From Thamnidium elegans (taxonomy: Eukaryota; Mucoromycota; Mucoromycetes; Mucorales; Mucoraceae): a DNA stretch of 64,000 nt. Numbering within the stretch: position 1 is the stretch's first letter; each line of letters begins with the position of its first letter. A model generated the notes under the pieces. That model saw only the letters and a list, made by a program, of their open reading frames with translations, made no database searches and was not told where the DNA came from. The DNA is taken from positions 372,001-436,000 of the forward strand of contig JAIXMG010000025.1 of assembly GCA_025201345.1 (NCBI GenBank). The letters are read 5' to 3'. Positions 59,491-64,000 of the stretch are shown here, in pieces. Both the position numbers and the translations under genes were made by a program.

Positions 59491-61191
59491 ATGGAAAGTT
59501 CAACACATTCTCCTTTTAACCAACTTGATGAAACCATGGAGCAACCTGATTATTTGCGCATGATCTTAACTGCTCGCGTCTACGATATCATTAAAGAAAC
59601 CCCTTTACAAGAGGCCATAAACCTTAATGCAAAACTTGGGTCTAAAATTTACCTGAAGCGTGAAGACCTCCAGCCCGTCTTTTCGTTCAAGATCCGGGGA
59701 GCGTATAATCGTATGGCGCATTTAACCGACGAGGAAAAAAAGAGAGGTGTTATTGCTTGTTCTGCTGGTAAATTAAAAATAATTAAAAAAAAAAAAAAAA
59801 AAAAATACTAAAATAGACATTTTTTTAGGTAATCATGCTCAGGGAGTTGCTTATTCAGCTCAAAAGCTAGGTATCAAAGCCAAGATTGTAATGCCTGTAC
59901 CTACACCTGACATCAAGTGGCGAAACGTGCAAAGACTGGGCGCAGAAGTAGTGTTGTACGGCGACGATTTCGACGAGGCAAAAAAGGAGTGCGCTCGCTT
60001 GACGCAGGAAGAGGGCCTGAAGGACATCCCTCCCTTTGACGACCCGTACGTGATTGCGGGCCAAGGCACCATCGGCTTAGAGATCCTGAGACAGTACGAC
60101 CTCAACAAGATCTCGACCATCTTTATCCCTATTGGCGGTGGCGGCCTGGTTGCCGGTATTGGTAGTTACGTCAAGCGTATTGCACCTCATATCAAGATCA
60201 TTGGTGTGGAGGCGCACGACGCCAACGCCATGCACGAGAGTCTGAAAGCGCAAGAACGTGTGATGTTGGGCGAAGTAGGTTTGTTTGCTGATGGTGCGGC
60301 CGTGCGCATGGTAGGCAAGGAAAACTACAGGCTGGCCAAGAGCTTGATCGACGACGTGGTGCTGGTGACCAACGACGAAGTGTGTGCAGCCATCAAGGAT
60401 ATCTTTGAGGACACCCGGTCCGTATGCGAGCCCACAGGCGCGCTCTCGTTAGCAGCTATCAAAAAGTACTTGCAGATGCATCCCGAGACCAAACAGGACG
60501 TTCATATCGCCATTGTGTCCGGCGCCAACGTCAATTTTGATAGGCTTCGGTTTATTGCCGAGAGAGCAGAGCTGGGTGAAAAGACAGAGGCGTTCTTCAC
60601 CGTGATCATCCCAGAACGGCCAGGCAGCTTTATGAAGATGATGGACGTCGTGCATCCACGCAATGTGACCGAGTTCTCGTACCGCTATAACCACAAGAGC
60701 AACGCACATATCTACATCTCATTCAAGGTCAAGGACCCCAAAACCGAAATCAAACAGGTCTTGGAGGGATGGAGCAAAGACGGTATGAAGGGATTCGATG
60801 TAAGTAACAACGAGCTGGCCAAGGCTCATGCTAGGTACATGGTAGGCGGCTCAAGACCGCTCAATGAACGCGTGTTTCGATTTATATTCCCAGAACGCCC
60901 TGGTGCCTTGACAAAGTTCTTGGTAGGCTTGGATTCCACTTGGAACGTATCCTTGTTTCATTATCGTAACCATGGTGATGGTAAGTTTTTTTTTTTTTTT
61001 GAAAGTAATATGAAAGCTGCGAAAATTGAACTCATTTATTTTTTTTATTATTATTAGATACTGGGAAAGTCTTTTTAGGCGTGCAGGTGCCTCCGGAGGA
61101 TACGGTACAATTCAATAATTATTTGGAGAAACTCGGGTACCAATATGTTGAAGAGACTGAAAATGATGTATACAAATCATTCTTGTGCTAA
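59491..61191 (+). CDS. ILV1: threonine deaminase (biosynthetic threonine dehydratase)
   Basis: Three exons, 59491-59767, 59829-60980 and 61058-61191, giving 520 residues. The PLP-binding lysine is in [12 protein letters not shown], with [15 protein letters not shown] following across intron 1. The Gly-rich phosphate loop is [17 protein letters not shown], and the Cys-containing [10 protein letters not shown] and [11 protein letters not shown] complete the catalytic domain. Two ACT-like regulatory domains follow ([16 protein letters not shown] and [16 protein letters not shown]), so this is the isoleucine-regulated biosynthetic form that converts threonine to 2-oxobutanoate in mitochondria. 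No clear transit peptide is seen at this start. Exon 2 is much more GC-rich than neighbouring genes. Confidence 0.96.
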
Positions 61192-61195
61192 AACC

Positions 61196-61234
<39 letters not shown>

Positions 61235-61525
61235 GTAGATATAAAACATACCTTTTCTTTCCATACTAGAAAATAAAAAATTAAATTTGTTATTAGAAAA
61301 AGAGTACTACATTATACAAACGAAATCATTTGTTTGATATCACCATTCAACTCAGTGTGGAATGCACTGGAAGGGTTATAAGACTATTGTGGCTTAGCCA
61401 ATAAGATGAGCAGATGTGACCGAAAAGTTTTTTTTTTTTTTTTTTTTTTTTTTTGTGAGGGTAAAAAGAGGGAACCCTTACCCATTTTTTTTTCTCTTCT
61501 TCAACTTTTTTGATTACCATAAAAA
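61192..61525. other. intergenic with poly-A and poly-T
   Basis: A poly-A of about 35 (61197-61231) just after the ILV1 stop and a poly-T of about 26 (61429-61454) before the eEF1B leader. No gene seen. Confidence 0.5.
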
Positions 61526-62332
61526 ATGTCTTTCACTCTCGAAGCTCCTTTGGCCTATAAGATCCTCAACAACTACTTTGAAAACGTCTCTTACGTTAAG
61601 GGGTAAATTTTATATTTTTTTTTTTTTAAAAAAAAAGAAAAAAAGTTATGCATGTCTTAACCATTTTTTTTTCTTCTAGTGCTGATGCTTCCGAAGCTGA
61701 TAAGGCCGTCTTCGCTGCCTTGACTGAAGGTCCTTCTGCTGAGGCCTATCCTCATTTGGCCAGATGGTACGCTCACATTGCTGCCGTCCAAGGTTTGATT
61801 GCCAAGTAAGTATTTTATACGCGCTTTTTTTTTGAAGAAGAAAAAAGGGGAGGGTGAGGGAGAATTATATATTGATAAGCTTTTTATTTTTTTTAAAAAA
61901 AGGGATGCTGCTGCTGCCCCCGCTGCCGCTGCTGTCGAAGAGGATGAGGATGATCTTGATCTCTTCGGTTCCGATGATGATGAAGTTGATGAAGAGGCTG
62001 AGAAGCTCAAGGCTCAACGTGTTGCTGAATATAACGCCAAGAAGGCCAACAAGCCCAAGACCATTGCCAAGACCACTGTCACTCTTGACGTTAAGCCTTG
62101 GGATGATGAGACTGATATGGCTGAATTAACCAAGAACGTCAAGTCTATTGAGATGGACGGTCTCCTCTGGGGTGGTAGCCAACTTGTTGCTATCGGTTAC
62201 GGTATCAAGAAGCTCCAAATCAACTGTGTTGTTGAAGATGATAAGGTCTCCATGGATGACTTATCCGATAAGATCACCGAGTTCGAGGATTTCGTTCAAT
62301 CTGTTGACGTTGCTGCTATGCAAAAGATCTAA
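61526..62332 (+). CDS. EFB1: translation elongation factor 1-beta (eEF1B alpha, GEF subunit)
   Basis: Three exons, 61526-61602, 61680-61805 and 61903-62332, giving 210 residues, standard length. The N-terminal GST-like domain ([33 protein letters not shown]) is followed by an Ala-rich hinge and the acidic motif [16 protein letters not shown]. The C-terminal GEF domain covers [51 protein letters not shown] and ends DVAAMQKI. It exchanges GDP for GTP on eEF1A. Codon use favours C-ending and GGT/GCT codons, as expected for an abundant protein. Confidence 0.97.
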
Positions 62333-63602
62333 GTTGTTTTTGTAAAAAAAAAGATGTTATTACCATAATTTCGAAAAAAAAATAAAACCCTTTTTTTGAA
62401 AAAAAAATTCAAGTCTTTTTTTAAATATAGCATAAAATTGTTACCCAGAGATAAAACTTTATATTTAGGTTTTTTTTTTTTTTTTTTTTTTTTTCATGCT
62501 TTTTCGTTAAAAAACTGACAAGTTAATAGCTCCTTATTTGGAATATAATTTTTTGAAGCAGCTGGTTCGGACTAGCTTTGGGTAGATCTACACATTGTCG
62601 TACCTATATAGGCTGTTGGGGTTTGGGGGTGAGCCTTTATATATCTTCGCTTCTCCTCCCCCAACATTCATATATGTTTCTGTAGAACGTCTGTAAAAAG
62701 TTTTACTCGAAAAAATCTGATAAGTTACTAAAAAAAAAACTATTACTGCTAATAATCATGATTGTTACTAGTAACCACAGAAAGAACCAATACTTTTTTG
62801 ACAGCTAGTAACCATGTGAATACATAAAAAAAAAAGGGAGGGACGCAGAATGAGTAATTGTATCAAGAAACAGTTACGTTTTATCTGTGGTTTCGGCTTT
62901 AAAGCATCGAAAATGTGATTAAAAGTAACAAGAAACTTTATAGCCCTTTCATGACAGAAAAAAATGCAGCATTTTGGTAGATGGTCTTAATCAAAAACTT
63001 TTTTTTTTAAAAAAAAAAGAAAAAAGTGTAAAGTTTGGTTTTTTATAACGATGAGAAATTTTGCTTGTTTATTATATATGGCAATAAGGTGTAGCATATG
63101 ATACTTTGTATCATTATTTATTTGTTTAAGGATTTCTAAGATCATATGAATGTTTTTTTGTAAAATATATATATATATATATATATATTTGAACACAAGT
63201 AGCTTAATGTTTTGACATGCTACATTCCTTTGAATATATATTACTGGATTTACATTGGTAAAAGTATTGTGTAATAGGCTATTTTAGTTGCTGTGTATCT
63301 TTTTATTTGTTTGTGTTTGTGCTGTTAATCCGAAATGTACATTTTTATGTTCGCTGCATTGTTTCTTTTTTTATTAATTCTACCCTGCGTAGTTTTTTTT
63401 TGGCATGTTTTAAAAGAATAAAAAAAGAGAGAAAGAGAGCTTTTTATACATAAAAAAAAAAAAGAACTGAATATTAACAAGCGTTTGTTTAAAGTAAACT
63501 AGATTACGACAAGAGATCAATGGTCTTTCTTAATATGGGACTCAAAATTCTTCACAAGATAATTATTGATACGCCTTAAATTTTCACATGCAATAAACTA
63601 TC

Positions 63603-63644
<42 letters not shown>

Positions 63645-63764
63645 TATATATATGTATATATATACATTTTTTTTTCTCCCTTGTTTATACTACTCTTCTT
63701 TTTTTTTTTCCTACTCTATTTTTTTTCTTCTAAATCTCACTTCTTTTAATCTTTCCTTGAAGCA
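62333..63764. other. intergenic, no gene seen
   Basis: AT-rich. GTTGGGG (about 62614-62620) and CCCCAAC (about 62658-62664) can pair, with a G-rich loop. (AT)n lies at about 63166-63187. A T run of about 35 (63609-63643) precedes the TATATA and CT-rich leader of the next gene. Confidence 0.5.
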
Positions 63765-64000
63765 ATGCCTTTTATTAACACACCACAACAAAAAGAAGAA
63801 AAATTTCGATTTGTTGACGAAATATTATCAGCACCCGACTACTATCGTGTTCTCGGTATAAAAAAAGATTCAGCACCAGAAGAAGTTCGTAGAGCTTATA
63901 TAAAAGTAAGAAAATCTTGGGTTAAAATTTTAGGAGGGTTTTATACGTATTAAAAAGGAATTTCTTTTTTTATTGCAGAGAAGTAGAGTATGTCACCCAG
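63765..64000 (+). CDS. J-domain (DnaJ/Hsp40) protein, 5' part only
   Basis: Exon 1 63765-63905 and the start of exon 2 at 63979, running off the window. The protein begins MPFINTPQQKEEKFRFVDEILSAPDYYRVLGIKKDSAPEEVRRAYIK, and across the intron continues RSRVCHP. This is helix I-II of a J domain; the HPD motif begins at the very edge (His-Pro visible, Asp beyond). J proteins stimulate Hsp70 ATPase. The C-terminus, which would tell the subclass and location, is outside the window. Confidence 0.88.

Noticed and set aside
62614..62664. G-rich patch as a quadruplex or telomere-like sequence
   Set aside because: Too few G runs for an intramolecular quadruplex and not a tandem repeat.

Overview
The window is AT-rich nuclear DNA from a fungus, most probably an early-diverging filamentous lineage such as Mucoromycota (Mucorales). 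The signs are: many short introns (about 45-110 bp, mostly GTAAG donors and TAG acceptors) packed with poly-T or poly-A; fungal proteins such as an ENA-type Na+ ATPase, a Boi/Pob1-like SH3-SAM-PH protein, an Ssk2/Wis4-type MAPKKK and a protein O-mannosyltransferase; and decayed Tc1/mariner elements. The lineage is inferred from protein style, not from a database search. No tRNA, rRNA or CRISPR array was seen.

Layout. 1-4.6 kb: 3' end of an ATF/CREB-type bZIP gene, PHF5A/Rds3 (minus), pelota/Dom34 (plus) and a conserved-looking protein of unknown function (minus). 4.6-17.9 kb: a gene-poor accessory stretch holding decayed or orphan spliced genes of higher GC, a 243-bp foldback element, a (ACTTTT)n satellite of about 400 bp, a Tc1 transposase fragment and long homopolymers. 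18-24.2 kb: HOG-type MAPKKK (plus) facing ESCRT-II Vps36 (minus). 24.2-29.3 kb: a second gene-poor stretch with a candidate structured non-coding RNA and an internally deleted mariner copy with intact ends.

29.3-41.7 kb: dense genes: Boi-like scaffold with a C-terminal CH-like domain, epsin-R/Ent3-type adaptor, Nop16, Erv2-type sulfhydryl oxidase, SulP/SLC26 anion transporter and CDF metal transporter. 41.7-44.8 kb: a second, degenerate mariner and a solo terminal repeat. 44.8-53.9 kb: Pmt4-like mannosyltransferase, ENA ATPase and branchpoint-binding protein SF1/BBP. 53.9-58.2 kb: gene-poor. 58.2-64 kb: an orphan protein, threonine deaminase ILV1, eEF1B-beta and the 5' end of a J-domain protein.

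The genes are mostly unrelated housekeeping functions: splicing (PHF5A, SF1), translation and ribosome work (pelota, Nop16, eEF1B), trafficking (Vps36, epsin, Boi) and secretory-pathway modification (PMT, Erv2). One loose theme is salt or osmotic stress: the MAPKKK, an Atf1-like bZIP and the ENA pump belong to one response in other fungi, although here they lie tens of kb apart. Exon boundaries given below were read by eye from splice signals, reading-frame continuity and remembered family alignments.
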